The notes under the pieces are model-generated. The model searched no databases. It worked only from the letters and a program-made list of their open reading frames with translations, and was not told the DNA's origin. The position numbers and the translations under genes were made by a program. Shown here piece by piece: positions 35,639 to 44,435 of a stretch of DNA of 64,000 nt. Positions within the stretch are counted from its first letter, which is position 1. Each line of letters begins with the position of its first letter. The DNA is from Streptomyces mobaraensis (GTDB lineage Bacteria > Actinomycetota > Actinomycetes > Streptomycetales > Streptomycetaceae), in assembly GCF_020099395.1 (NCBI RefSeq), contig NZ_CP083590.1, positions 5,270,001 through 5,334,000 on the forward strand. Direction: 5' to 3'.

Positions 35639-35859
35639 GCGCGCCAACCGCGCTTGACGATCTCCGTGTAGGAGTTGTGCGACGGGTTGGTCTTCACGTG
35701 GTGGAAGATCCACTGCGTCGCCTCGTCCTCGTCGGTGCCCCTTGGAGACCCCTCGCCGCAGATGTCGCATTCCAGGGCGTACGTGGGCCGTTTGGCGTCC
35801 GGCTCCCCGTCGAGTTGGACGGTCCAGTTGGCCATCCGGATCACAGTGCGTACAGCCAT
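35620..35859 (-). CDS. DUF7848-family protein
   Basis: 79 aa from an ATG at 35859, with AAGGG upstream. It follows the family pattern: VIRMANWTVQLDGEPDA, then CDICGEGSP, then HHVKTNPSHNSYTEIVKRGW. One CxxC pair. These proteins are common beside XRE regulators in Streptomyces mobile regions; function unknown. Confidence 0.8.
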   Translation of the reverse strand: MAVRTVIRMANWTVQLDGEPDAKRPTYALECDICGEGSPRGTDEDEATQWIFHHVKTNPSHNSYTEIVKRGWRAWMRQS

Positions 35860-35974
35860 GCAGTTCGTCCCTTCTCCATGGCCCCCGTCGTGGAGATAGG
35901 TCTACCGGCGGTTTCTGTAGTGGCGCGGCGACCGTCAAGGCGTCATATCGGCGTCATTCATCGGTCAAAAGCCA

Positions 35975-36003
35975 TGACGGACTGTCGCCTTCGGGCCTAC
36001 TGT
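35975..36003 (+). promoter_or_regulatory. Promoter of a leaderless XRE gene
   Basis: TGACGG (-35, 35975-35980), 17-base spacer, TACTGT (-10, 35998-36003), with the GTG start 6 bases later, so the transcript probably begins at the start codon. Two CGTCAT words at 35941-35946 and 35952-35957 may be operator half-sites. Confidence 0.65.
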
Positions 36004-36009
36004 CGAAGC

Positions 36010-36789
36010 GTGGCCGAACCGAACACGATCCTTCGCGCCGTGAGAGTCAGCCTGCGTATGTCCCAGGATGATCTTGCCCGGGCTATACGTGAGGCCGGTC
36101 AGGAGATTGGGCAACCGAATGAGTGTGCAAAGCGCAACGTTCAGCGGTGGGAGTCGGGAGCGGTCGGGATGCCCCGGCCCGTCTACGTGAGACCCCTGGA
36201 ACGAGTGACCGGCTTGCCGATTGAGGCCCTAGGGTTCGCCCTACCGGTGCCGAACGCTCGATCGAAAAATCCGGCCGTGATGAACGGCCACGGGCCGGTG
36301 CAAGGAGAGGTGGTAGAGGTGGGAGCCGCAACAGCCCCGGAAGGCACTGCCCCCATGCCCAAACAAAGCAACCACGGGACACTGTCGGGTATCTGGCTTT
36401 CCCGGTACGAGTACCACTCGTCCGGCCGGGGATCCGACTTCACCGGCGAACACTTCGTCGTCATCATCCAGCACGGCAACAAGCTGACCGTGCGGTCCCT
36501 GCCGGAAGGTTCCTCCAACCCGGATTCCCCGCTGACGATGGACCTGACCGTGGACGGCAACGTCGTCACGGGTACGTGGCGGGAGGAGACCGCTCAGTGC
36601 GGTTACTACGCCGGGGCGGTCTACCACGGGGCGCTGCAACTGCTCGTCGAACCTACTGGCCGAAAGATGATCGGCAAGTGGGTCGGCTTCGGGAAGGACT
36701 TCGATGTGAACACCGGCCCGTGGGAGCTGACGTTCAAGGACGCGTCCACTTCCAAGACCACCATGGCCGAGTACAACCGGCGCCCCTGA
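36010..36789 (+). CDS. XRE-family regulator with a C-terminal beta domain
   Basis: 259 aa from a GTG at 36010. N-terminal helix-turn-helix (ILRAVRVSLRMSQDDLARAI, CAKRNVQRWESGAVGMPRP). A linker follows, then a C-terminal domain of about 140 residues rich in beta strands (LSGIWLSRYEYHSSGRGSDF, GNVVTGTWREETAQ, KMIGKWVGFGKDFDVNTGPW) found in many actinobacterial XRE proteins; it may bind a small ligand. Probably leaderless. It is the rightmost gene of the element. Confidence 0.85.
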   Translation: MAEPNTILRAVRVSLRMSQDDLARAIREAGQEIGQPNECAKRNVQRWESGAVGMPRPVYVRPLERVTGLPIEALGFALPVPNARSKNPAVMNGHGPVQGEVVEVGAATAPEGTAPMPKQSNHGTLSGIWLSRYEYHSSGRGSDFTGEHFVVIIQHGNKLTVRSLPEGSSNPDSPLTMDLTVDGNVVTGTWREETAQCGYYAGAVYHGALQLLVEPTGRKMIGKWVGFGKDFDVNTGPWELTFKDASTSKTTMAEYNRRP

Positions 36790-36899
36790 CAGCCTTCGCT
36801 CCGGCCTCCACCGCCGCCACACCATCGCCACACGATGCCCGGAAACGGGCTGGAACGGCCATGATCACCCAGGAATGACGCGGTGGGCGGCTCAGCAGC

Positions 36900-36938
36900 A
36901 AAAGGCCCCCTGACCTGCTGTTTAAGCAGATCAGGGGG
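36900..36938 (-). terminator. rnpB terminator (reads on the minus strand)
   Basis: A 14-bp stem with one mismatch (36906-36919 and 36925-36938), followed on the minus strand by CCTTTT. It lies on the element side of the junction. Confidence 0.85.
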
Positions 36939-36956
36939 TCTGTCGCAAGATGGCCG

Positions 36957-36993
36957 ACGGACGAGTCGGCTTATACGCCGGGTTCTGTCTCCC
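36957..36993. other. Putative right attachment site (3' end of rnpB)
   Basis: The last 37 bases of rnpB, similar to 26228-26264. Integration here would leave the RNA gene intact. Confidence 0.5.
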
Positions 36994-37369
36994 GGGGCCC
37001 TTGCGGGCCCTGGGGAGGCGGCCATCCATCTAGGCCTGCCGTTGCCGGCAGGCTCGTGCGGTCTACCCGCGGACTCGGGCGGGCAGCCCTCGATCGTCCG
37101 CGCAGGGCCGCCGGTGAAGGCGGCCCCTCTTGACCTTGCTCCGGGTGGGGTTTACCTAGCCGCCTGGGTCACCCCAGGCGCTGGTGGTCTCTTACACCAC
37201 CGTTTCACCCTTACCGGGAATCCGAAGATCCCCGGCGGTCTGTTTTCTGTGGCACTGTCCCGCGGGTCACCCCGGGTGGGCGTTACCCACCACCCTGCCG
37301 TGTGGAGCCCGGACGTTCCTCGGGGGATCCGAAGATCCCACGCGGCCGCCCGGCCGGCTCGTCCGCCGT
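36957..37369 (-). ncRNA. rnpB: RNase P RNA (bacterial type A)
   Basis: On the minus strand the conserved blocks are in order: GAGGAACGTCCGGGCTCCAC near the start, CCACAGAAAACAGACCGCC in the middle, GGTAAGGGTGAAACGGTGG, and ACAGAACCCGGCGTATAAGC near the end. The 5' GGACGAG pairs with the 3' CTCGTCC (P1). The RNA is the catalytic subunit that matures tRNA 5' ends. Ends are approximate. Confidence 0.94.
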
Positions 37370-37471
37370 GTCGACCATGGTACCGGGCGGTCGGGGGAGG
37401 CGGTCACGCCGGGCGTCGGGACGGCTGCCCGGCGGGAGCGGGTGCCGGCGGGGGCCCCGGCGGAGGTGGTG

Positions 37472-38938
37472 TCACGCCGGGGCGAACCAGACCTTGTCGC
37501 GGCCCGGGTTCGCCTCGATCAGGCGGACGCGCGTCCGGTGGCCGAGGTGGAGCGGCGGGCCGTCGGGGTCGCCTTCGACGTGGCCCACGACGGCGGGTTC
37601 GTAGAGGTGGACCGTGCCCGCGGTCGGGCGGCGGTCGATCACGTCGACCACGTACGCGTCGAAGACCTCGCCGATGCGGTCGCGGAGCAGCGCCGCCTCC
37701 ACCAGGTCGACGCACTCGCGCTCCGCCTCCGCGGCCCGGCGGGAGCCGGCGGCCATCTCGGCGGGGAGGGCGTCGAGGGCGGTGCGGACCCACTCGGGGG
37801 CGGAGGCGCCGGTCACCGCCGCCACGCAGCACTCCAGCGTGTAGCGGTCGGCCAGGCGGCGCAGCGGGGCGGTGCAGTGGGCGTACGGGGCGGCGACGGC
37901 CGCGTGGACGGGGTCGGCGGGCGGGGGGCGCTCGGCGGGGCGTTCGCGGTCGAAGACCGCGTAGCCCGCGCCGCGCAGCAGGGCCGTGCACTCCTGGAGG
38001 AACGCCGCGTGCTGCGGGTGCGCCGGGTCCAGGGCCCGCAGGACGACGGCGTACGGCATGTCGTCCGGCCAGTTCACGCCCAGCGCGCGGGCCGCCCGGC
38101 GCAGGGCCGCGACCGCGGGTCCGGGCGCGGCCGGCAGGGTGCGGAGGACGCCGGTGCCCGCCGCGAGCATCAGATCGGCGGCGGCCATGCCCGTCAGCAG
38201 GGAGAGCTGCGCGTTCCAGCCCTCCACGGGCGGTGGCGTCCGGTACTCCAGGACGTAGCGGCCGTCCTGCCGGACGATCTCCTGCTCGGGGACGTTCAGC
38301 GAGACGCCGCCGCGTTCCCGTTCCCGCTCCTGCCGGAGCAGGCCCGTCTCGCGGAGCAGGACCAGAGGCTCGTCGGCGGTGCCGGTGTCGAGGGCCCGCT
38401 GGACGCCCGGGTAGTCCAGGCGGGCGCGGCTGCGGACGAGGGCCCGGCGCAGGTCCGTACGGACGACGGCCCCGTCCGCGTCCAGGTCGAACTCCCACAG
38501 CAGCGCCGGCCGGTCGTGGTCGGGCAGCAGGCTCGCCGCGTCCTCGGAGAGGACGGCGGGGTGGAGGGGGACGCGGGTGTCCGGGTAGTAGACGGTCACC
38601 GCGCGGCGGTGCGTCTCGGCGTCCAGCGGGCCGCCGGGGGTGACGAAGGACGCGACGTCGGCGATGGCGTAGTGGAGGCGGTAGCCGCCCTTCGCGCGGC
38701 GGGCCAGGTGCAGGGCTTGGTCGAGGTCCTTCGACCCGGGCGGGTCGATCGTGAACAGGGGCAGCGCCGTCGCGTCGTACGCCGGGACGCGGGGCCGCCG
38801 CCGCGCGGCACGGTCCGCCTCCGCCCGGACGTCCGCGGGGAACCCGGCGGGGGCGTGCGTCCGCTCGCGCAGCTCGCGCAGCGCTCTCTGCAGCGGGGCG
38901 CGGTCCTCGTCCGTCACCCGCATCGTGCGGCGGGGCAT
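37472..38938 (-). CDS. RNB-domain exoribonuclease (RNase II/R family)
   Basis: 488 aa from an ATG at 38938. The RNB catalytic core is TIDPPGSKDLDQALHLAR, whose Asp residues bind magnesium, with YYPDTRVPLHPAVLSE and PYAHCTAPLRRLADRY further on. Cold-shock and S1 domains typical of RNase R are reduced. It degrades RNA 3'-to-5'. It lies just downstream of rnpB on the same strand. Confidence 0.93.
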   Translation of the reverse strand: MPRRTMRVTDEDRAPLQRALRELRERTHAPAGFPADVRAEADRAARRRPRVPAYDATALPLFTIDPPGSKDLDQALHLARRAKGGYRLHYAIADVASFVTPGGPLDAETHRRAVTVYYPDTRVPLHPAVLSEDAASLLPDHDRPALLWEFDLDADGAVVRTDLRRALVRSRARLDYPGVQRALDTGTADEPLVLLRETGLLRQERERERGGVSLNVPEQEIVRQDGRYVLEYRTPPPVEGWNAQLSLLTGMAAADLMLAAGTGVLRTLPAAPGPAVAALRRAARALGVNWPDDMPYAVVLRALDPAHPQHAAFLQECTALLRGAGYAVFDRERPAERPPPADPVHAAVAAPYAHCTAPLRRLADRYTLECCVAAVTGASAPEWVRTALDALPAEMAAGSRRAAEAERECVDLVEAALLRDRIGEVFDAYVVDVIDRRPTAGTVHLYEPAVVGHVEGDPDGPPLHLGHRTRVRLIEANPGRDKVWFAPA

Positions 38939-39082
38939 GATCCGAGCGTAGGGGCGGGCCGGGCGGGTGGCGCGGTGAGTGTGGCGTACGGCGTTAGGCT
39001 CGCCGGGGCCGCCGCGAGAACCTCGCCGGGGCGGCCGTCGGAACAGGGACACAGGAACACAGGGATACAAGGAGAACCGATC

Positions 39083-39880
39083 GTGCTCGTGCTGCTGCCG
39101 CCGTCCGAGGGGAAGGCCACCGGCGGGACCGGGGCCCCGGTGGACACCGGCGCCCTCTCCCTTCCGGGGCTCGCCGCCGCGCGGGACGCCGTGCTCGCCG
39201 AGCTGGTGGAGCTGTGCTCGGGCGACGAGGAGAAGGCGGCCGGCGTGCTGGGGCTGAGCCCCGGGCTGCGGGGGGAGGTCGCCAAGAACGCCGGGCTGCG
39301 GACGGCCGGCACCCGGCCCGCCGCCGAGGTCTACACCGGCGTCCTCTACGACGCGCTCGGTCTGACCACGCTCCCGGCGGCCGCCCGGCGCGCCGCCGAG
39401 CGGTCGTTGCTGGTCTTCTCCGGGCTGTGGGGCGCGGTGGGCGTCGGGGACGCCATCCCGTCCTACCGGTGTTCGATGGGCGTGAAGCTGCCGGGGCTGG
39501 GCGCGCTCGGCGCGTTCTGGCGCGGGCCGATGGCGGAGGCGCTGCCCGCCGCCGCGGGGGAGGGCCTCGTCCTGGACCTGCGCTCGGCCGCCTACGCGAC
39601 GGCCTGGAAGCCGAAGGGGGACGTGGCGGAGCGCACGGTGACGGTGCGGGTGCTGCAGTCGCGGGTCGTGGGCGGGGTCGAGAAGCGGTCCGTGGTCAGT
39701 CACTTCAACAAGGCGACCAAGGGGCGGATGGTCCGCGACCTGCTCGTGGCCGGGGCCGTGCCCGCGGGCCCGGGGGAGCTGGTCGTGGCGTTGCGGGACC
39801 TGGGGTACGTGGTGGAGGGCGGCGCTCCGGAGAGGGCGGGGCGGCCGTGGGCGGTGGACGTGGTGGTGACCGAGCTCTGA
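39083..39880 (+). CDS. yaaA: YaaA-family peroxide-stress protein
   Basis: 265 aa from a GTG at 39083, with AAGGAG 8 bases upstream. Family blocks: LLPPSEGKATGG, YTGVLYDALG, FSGLWGAVGVGDAIPSYRCS, WKPKG and VSHFNKATKGRMVRDLL. In E. coli YaaA lowers free iron and protects DNA during peroxide stress; it binds DNA. The bacterial family is about 250 aa, so this is full length. Confidence 0.92.
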   Translation: MLVLLPPSEGKATGGTGAPVDTGALSLPGLAAARDAVLAELVELCSGDEEKAAGVLGLSPGLRGEVAKNAGLRTAGTRPAAEVYTGVLYDALGLTTLPAAARRAAERSLLVFSGLWGAVGVGDAIPSYRCSMGVKLPGLGALGAFWRGPMAEALPAAAGEGLVLDLRSAAYATAWKPKGDVAERTVTVRVLQSRVVGGVEKRSVVSHFNKATKGRMVRDLLVAGAVPAGPGELVVALRDLGYVVEGGAPERAGRPWAVDVVVTEL

Positions 39881-39994
39881 GGGCCGCCCGGGGGTCAGGC
39901 GCCCAACGGGCCCTGCTGTCCGGTGGGTTGGGCGACGGATATGTGCGCGGGGTGACCGGGGCCGTCGTCCGGGCGGCGGCCCCGGCCCGGCCGG

Positions 39995-40330
39995 CTACAG
40001 GAACTTCACGCTGTGGAAGTCGTCGAGCGTGACCGTCTTCGTACCGCCCTTCGGGATGTCCGCGAAACCGCCTTCGCCGCAGTTGCCGCCGAGGTAGACC
40101 CGGGCCGTCCTGTTCGTGCTGTTGACCATCTTGTTGGCGCCGAACTCGAAGAAGAGACAGACGTTGTTCATCGGGTCCACGAAGGTGCGGGTGAACCCTG
40201 TGGCGCGGCTCTGGTAGATGAACTCGCCGGAGGCGGCCGGTGCGGTGGTGGCCAGGCCGGCGGTCAGGGCCAGGGCCGCCGCGAGGACCAGGGCCGGTCT
40301 CGCCGCCCGGCGCCGTGAGGATGTGGACAC
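39995..40330 (-). CDS. Small secreted protein
   Basis: 111 aa from a GTG at 40330, with AAGGGGG upstream. Signal peptide ending near TTAPAASG. The mature part is about 75 residues with two cysteines (NNVCLFFEFG, GGNCGEGG), which could form a disulfide, and reads as a small beta protein. Divergent from the giant-protein pair. Function unknown. Confidence 0.75.
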   Translation of the reverse strand: MSTSSRRRAARPALVLAAALALTAGLATTAPAASGEFIYQSRATGFTRTFVDPMNNVCLFFEFGANKMVNSTNRTARVYLGGNCGEGGFADIPKGGTKTVTLDDFHSVKFL

Positions 40331-40466
40331 TGCGTACCCCCTTCGTGGGCGGAGGGCCGCCGGTCTCCGGGACCGGTGGCACGGGCACCGCGTGGACGCC
40401 GCCCGGTCCGCCCTTCCACAGGAGAATTCGCCCCCTCCGTCCGCAAGGGAAGAGCCCTGTCCCGGT

Positions 40467-40508
40467 ATCACCTGTTCGGAGTATCACGTTCCGCCATCAC
40501 CCGTTCGG
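40467..40508. promoter_or_regulatory. Three ATCAC...GTTCSG direct repeats
   Basis: ATCAC at 40467, 40483 and 40496, each followed within 0-2 bases by GTTCGG or GTTCCG. They lie between the divergent secreted protein and the first giant gene; probably activator sites. Confidence 0.6.
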
Positions 40509-40570
40509 GCCATACACCTGCCGCTCCCACGGGAGTATCCAGGGGGTTGGGCAGCGCGATAGGGGGCGGC

Positions 40571-43500
40571 ATGAGCACTCCGGCACCGATCCGGGTACTG
40601 CGCGGAACCGACCTGCTGGACCTGAGCTTCGGGTTCGTCGGGCTCAAGTTCGACGACCGGCCGGGGAGCCGGCGGCTGGTCCGCGCCGATCCACAGCAGG
40701 ACGGGCTGCTCGTCGTCACGCTCGGGCCGCAGCACGTCACGGAGCACGCGCTGCTGGAGGAGGGCACCGATCCGGATCCGCGGGACGCGCCCGTCGGCTC
40801 GCTCGTCAGCGGGCGGAGCGTCCTCGTCTTCGAGGTCGGGGCACAGGACGCGGTCGGGTACTCCGAGGCGGGGCTGCTGGCGGCCATGCGGGTGCTGCCG
40901 CTGCGCGTCGTCGACGCCGCCCGGGAGGCCGACCCGGCGGTGGTGGCGGTCCGGCCACCGCCCGGTGCGGAGGCGGACGGGGCGGGCGGGGCGAGTGGGA
41001 CGGGACCGGAGGGGGCGGACGGCGCGGGGGTGCGCGGGGGAGCGGAGGCGGACGGTGACGCCACGGACCGGGCCCTCGCCCTCGTGCGGCTGCTGCGCAC
41101 CACCGCCCAGCTCACGGCGCGGTACGGCGTGGACGCCACCCTCGCCGCCGCGGCCGAGGCGGCCGGCGCACCGCCCGTCCCCCGTACCCCCGAGAACCCG
41201 CTCGCCGACCCCGCCCACCCCCGCACCGGCATCGAACTGCCGTACAGGCTCCTGCTGTCGCCCCCGGGGCAGGCCCGCTGGATCCACCGGGACGCGGTGG
41301 ACGACCCCGGGCCGGGCGAGCGGGTGGCGCTCTGGCACACCCGGCTGTCCGGGGGGACGGTCCGCGCGGTGTGGAACCGCGACCGCGACCCGGGGACGCC
41401 CGCCCCCGAGGTGACTCGGCTGCCGCTGACCCCGCGCGACCGCACCGACCTCGTCGATCTCACCGCGCACGACGGGCTGTCCACGGTGGAGGGCAAGCCG
41501 TTCACACCGCTGCCGGTGAGAGCCCGCACACTGATGCTGTCGGCGCTCGGCGGCTGGCTGGAGAGCGTCGGGCAGTGGCCCGAGCGGCCGGCGGGCATCG
41601 ACCTGTCGGACTGGCGGCAGCACACCACCCTCGGCCGGGACCACTACGTGCGGGTGATGCACGAGGGGTACCTGTGCCCCTTCGGGCACCGCGCGGCCGT
41701 CGTGACGGTCACCGAACGGAAGTTCAAGGACCCCCGGACCGCCTTCCTCTTCCAGCGCTTCTACGTCCTCGTCCGGCAGCCCCTGCGCACCTACGACCCG
41801 GGGCGGCCGCTGCCCGCCAAGGACGGCGACCCGGCCGCCGACCTCACCAACCTCCTCTTCCCCTTCACCAGCGTCCGGCTGGACACCCTCGTCACCCCGA
41901 ACCTCGTCCACCTGCCCGATCCGCCCACCTCCGCCTCGTTCTTCCCGGCGACGGCCACCGAGGACCCCTTCCTGTTCAAGGCCACGGCGGTGGACCACCA
42001 GGGGCGGATCATCGAGTTCCGCACCCCGCTGCTCTTCGTCCCCGAGCACCTGAGCCGGGGGGACCGACTCGCCGCCGTGCTCGCCGAGTACAACCGCCCG
42101 TCCCTGCCCCCGGTGCCGGCACCCGACGGCTCCCGGACCGCCGCCACCGTCGACCCGCCCACGTTCACCAGCGCCGCGCTGCTCGGCCAGTCCGTGGCCC
42201 TGGCGCCGCCCGTCAAACCGGACGACACCAGCGTCGACGTGGCCCACCTCGTCTGGGCCGCCGCCGCGCCGCCCGCCCTCGCCGTCCCGGACCCGGCCCA
42301 TCCGGCGCCCGGCGAGGCGCAGTTCATCCCACAGCTGAGCTGGGCCACCGCCGCCGTCCCCGCCGTCGGCGCGCTGACGGGAGGCGGTGCCGCCGCCGTA
42401 CCCGTGACGTACGCGCGGCGGTACGCCCTGTCCGGCTTCGCGGCGGCGACCCAGGGGGCCAGGAAGGGCAACCCGGGCGAGGTCTTCCTCAGCCTGCTGC
42501 ACACCGGGGCCCCCGCGCTCGCCATGGACTTCGGCAGCCAACGCGACCGCTCCGGCGCGCTCGTCGCGCCCAGCTTCGACATCGCGGGACTGTCCCGCGC
42601 CACCGGCCCGGTCTCCGGGACCGGACCCGTCGCCACGGCCGTGGACCGCATCGCCGGCGGGGAGTTCGACCCCGCCGACTTCTTCGGCACCCTCGACATC
42701 AACTTCCTCGGCGTCCTCTCGCTCGCCGACGTCATCCGGCACATCCTGCCCGGCGACCCGCTGCCGGCCCTGCACGTCCCCAACTTCATCACCCAGACCG
42801 TCAGTTCGGTCACCGGGTTCCTCACCGACCTGCGCCGCGTCCGCGACCTGGCCGACAACGCCGCGCCCGGCCTGCCGCCCGCCGCACGGCAGGTGGCCGA
42901 CACCGCCCGTCGGCTCGCCGAACTCGTCGCCGCCTACCTCGCCGAACACCTCTCCCATCCCTCCCTTCCCACCGCCGTGCCGCTGACGGGCGGTTCGCCC
43001 GCAGCCGGTCCCGCGGCGGGCACCGGTCCGCCGGCGGCAGCCGCGCCGCCCACCGGCCCGCCGCCACCGAGCGCCGCGCCTTCCACCAGTACGCCGCCAC
43101 CGAGCACCGCGCCCGCCGCCGGCCCGCCCGTCACCCTCCAGCAGATCGACGACGCCTTCGCCGCCTTCTCCACCGCCCTCACCAGCCTCCTCACCTCCCT
43201 CCCGGCCACCGCCGACCCTGGCCTCCGCACCCTGCTCACCCGGGTCCGGGAACAGGCCGACACCTGGACCACCGCCGCCGGGCAACTGCCCTCCCTCCGC
43301 GACGCGCTCCAGCAGGCCGCCCGGGGCCTGAAGCTCCCCGAGACGGTCAGCACCCGCATCGAGTGGAGCCCGCAGATCAAGCCCTGGCCCGACACCGGCG
43401 ACCCGGTCTTCGTCCCGCACACCGAGGGCACCCGGACCGTCGGGCGGCTCTCCCTCGTCGTCGACCTGCGCGGCTCGCTGCGCCCGGACGTGTCCTCCGG

Positions 43501-44431
43501 GGCCGACGTCACGTGCTCGCTGGAGAAGTTCGACCTCGTCCTCATCCCCTCCTTCCAGGCCATGCGGCTGACCTTCGACCGCGTCCGCTTCCGGATGCGC
43601 GCGGGCGAGAAGCCGGACATCGACGTCGGCTTCCGGAAGGTCGAGTTCATCGGCCCGCTGTCCTTCGTCGAGACGCTGCGGCAGCTCATCCCCATCGACG
43701 GTTTCAGCGACCCGCCCGGCATCCAGGTCACCACGGCCGGCATCACCGCCCGCTACGGCATCCCCCTCCCCAATCTCGCCGTCGGCGTATTCAGCCTGGA
43801 GAACATCCGCCTGGACGCCTATCTGGACCTGCCGTTCATCGGCCGGCCGCTGGAGATCGGCTTCTCCTTCTGCAGCCGCCAGGCCCCCTTCCGGCTCACC
43901 GTGTCCCTGCTCGGCGGCGGCGGCTTCTTCGGCATCGTCATCACGCCCAAGCACGTCGCCGTCCTGGAGGCCGCCCTGGAGTTCGGGGCCGCCGTCTCCA
44001 TGAACCTCGGGGTGGCGAGCGGGAGCCTGTCCGTGATGGCCGGCATCTACTTCCGGCTCGAACTCGCCACCTCCGAATGCCGGATCACCGGCTACTTCCG
44101 CGCCCGCGGCGAGGTCGACGTCCTCGGTATCGTCTCCGCCTCCATCGAACTCCTCCTGGAACTCACCTACGACAGCGGCAGCGGAACCGTCTACGGCCGG
44201 GCCCGGATCTCGATCAGCGTCCACATCGGGTTCTGGTCCCAGTCGGTCACCATCGAGTGCGAGAAGCGGTTCCTGGGCGCCGGGCACTCCCCGAGCCCGC
44301 TCAGCGCGTCCGACGACGCCGTCCGGCCCCCCACGTTCGCCCAGATGATGGCGCCCTACCCCGACCCGGTGACCGGGCTGCCGCGCGACCCGGTCGACGA
44401 GTACTGCACCGCCTTCGCGGAAGTGAGCTGA
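40571..44431 (+). CDS. Giant protein A, unknown function
   Basis: 1286 aa from an ATG at 40571. No signal peptide or membrane anchor at the start (MSTPAPIRVLRGTDLLDLSF). Residues about 1-430 are mixed alpha/beta, with HEGYLCPFGHRAAVVTVTER around 360. About 430-800 contains long low-homology stretches. A Pro/Ser-rich hinge (PPPPSAAPSTSTPPPSTAP) lies near 800-856. Residues about 930-1240 are strongly amphipathic beta (LSLVVDLRGSLRPDV, GFFGIVITPKHVAVL, VSMNLGVASGSLSVM, ARISISVHIGFWSQSV), as in a barrel or tube. Only 4 bp separate it from gene B. I do not recognise the family; a resemblance to DUF6603-like proteins is possible. Confidence 0.85.
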   Translation: MSTPAPIRVLRGTDLLDLSFGFVGLKFDDRPGSRRLVRADPQQDGLLVVTLGPQHVTEHALLEEGTDPDPRDAPVGSLVSGRSVLVFEVGAQDAVGYSEAGLLAAMRVLPLRVVDAAREADPAVVAVRPPPGAEADGAGGASGTGPEGADGAGVRGGAEADGDATDRALALVRLLRTTAQLTARYGVDATLAAAAEAAGAPPVPRTPENPLADPAHPRTGIELPYRLLLSPPGQARWIHRDAVDDPGPGERVALWHTRLSGGTVRAVWNRDRDPGTPAPEVTRLPLTPRDRTDLVDLTAHDGLSTVEGKPFTPLPVRARTLMLSALGGWLESVGQWPERPAGIDLSDWRQHTTLGRDHYVRVMHEGYLCPFGHRAAVVTVTERKFKDPRTAFLFQRFYVLVRQPLRTYDPGRPLPAKDGDPAADLTNLLFPFTSVRLDTLVTPNLVHLPDPPTSASFFPATATEDPFLFKATAVDHQGRIIEFRTPLLFVPEHLSRGDRLAAVLAEYNRPSLPPVPAPDGSRTAATVDPPTFTSAALLGQSVALAPPVKPDDTSVDVAHLVWAAAAPPALAVPDPAHPAPGEAQFIPQLSWATAAVPAVGALTGGGAAAVPVTYARRYALSGFAAATQGARKGNPGEVFLSLLHTGAPALAMDFGSQRDRSGALVAPSFDIAGLSRATGPVSGTGPVATAVDRIAGGEFDPADFFGTLDINFLGVLSLADVIRHILPGDPLPALHVPNFITQTVSSVTGFLTDLRRVRDLADNAAPGLPPAARQVADTARRLAELVAAYLAEHLSHPSLPTAVPLTGGSPAAGPAAGTGPPAAAAPPTGPPPPSAAPSTSTPPPSTAPAAGPPVTLQQIDDAFAAFSTALTSLLTSLPATADPGLRTLLTRVREQADTWTTAAGQLPSLRDALQQAARGLKLPETVSTRIEWSPQIKPWPDTGDPVFVPHTEGTRTVGRLSLVVDLRGSLRPDVSSGADVTCSLEKFDLVLIPSFQAMRLTFDRVRFRMRAGEKPDIDVGFRKVEFIGPLSFVETLRQLIPIDGFSDPPGIQVTTAGITARYGIPLPNLAVGVFSLENIRLDAYLDLPFIGRPLEIGFSFCSRQAPFRLTVSLLGGGGFFGIVITPKHVAVLEAALEFGAAVSMNLGVASGSLSVMAGIYFRLELATSECRITGYFRARGEVDVLGIVSASIELLLELTYDSGSGTVYGRARISISVHIGFWSQSVTIECEKRFLGAGHSPSPLSASDDAVRPPTFAQMMAPYPDPVTGLPRDPVDEYCTAFAEVS

Positions 44432-44435
44432 CGCC

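Larger units (their letters stand above)
26228..36993. mobile_element. Capsid-bearing integrative element at rnpB (about 10.7 kb)
   Basis: The region starts with a tyrosine integrase and ends at the 3' end of rnpB; the left boundary carries a diverged copy of that 3' end. Contents in order: int, winged-helix regulator, xis, a 175-aa unknown, XRE, scaffold-like, major capsid protein, BRCT-Lsr2 fusion, DUF3987-like ATPase, HemC, NUDIX, small membrane protein, DUF7848, XRE. No terminase, portal, protease, tail or lysis gene is visible. GC falls well below the host level between about 28.9 and 31.6 kb. It looks like a phage satellite or remnant rather than a full prophage; conjugation genes are also absent. 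Confidence 0.8.

Noticed and set aside
35305..36009. An upstream extension of the second XRE gene
   Set aside because: The extension is Arg/Gly-rich and overlaps minus-strand genes; a promoter with a leaderless GTG at 36010 explains the gene better.
26268..36940. CTGACCTGCTG direct repeat (about 26272 and 36910) as att core
   Set aside because: Only 11 bp are shared and the right copy is part of the rnpB terminator stem; the 37-bp rnpB-end similarity is more convincing.
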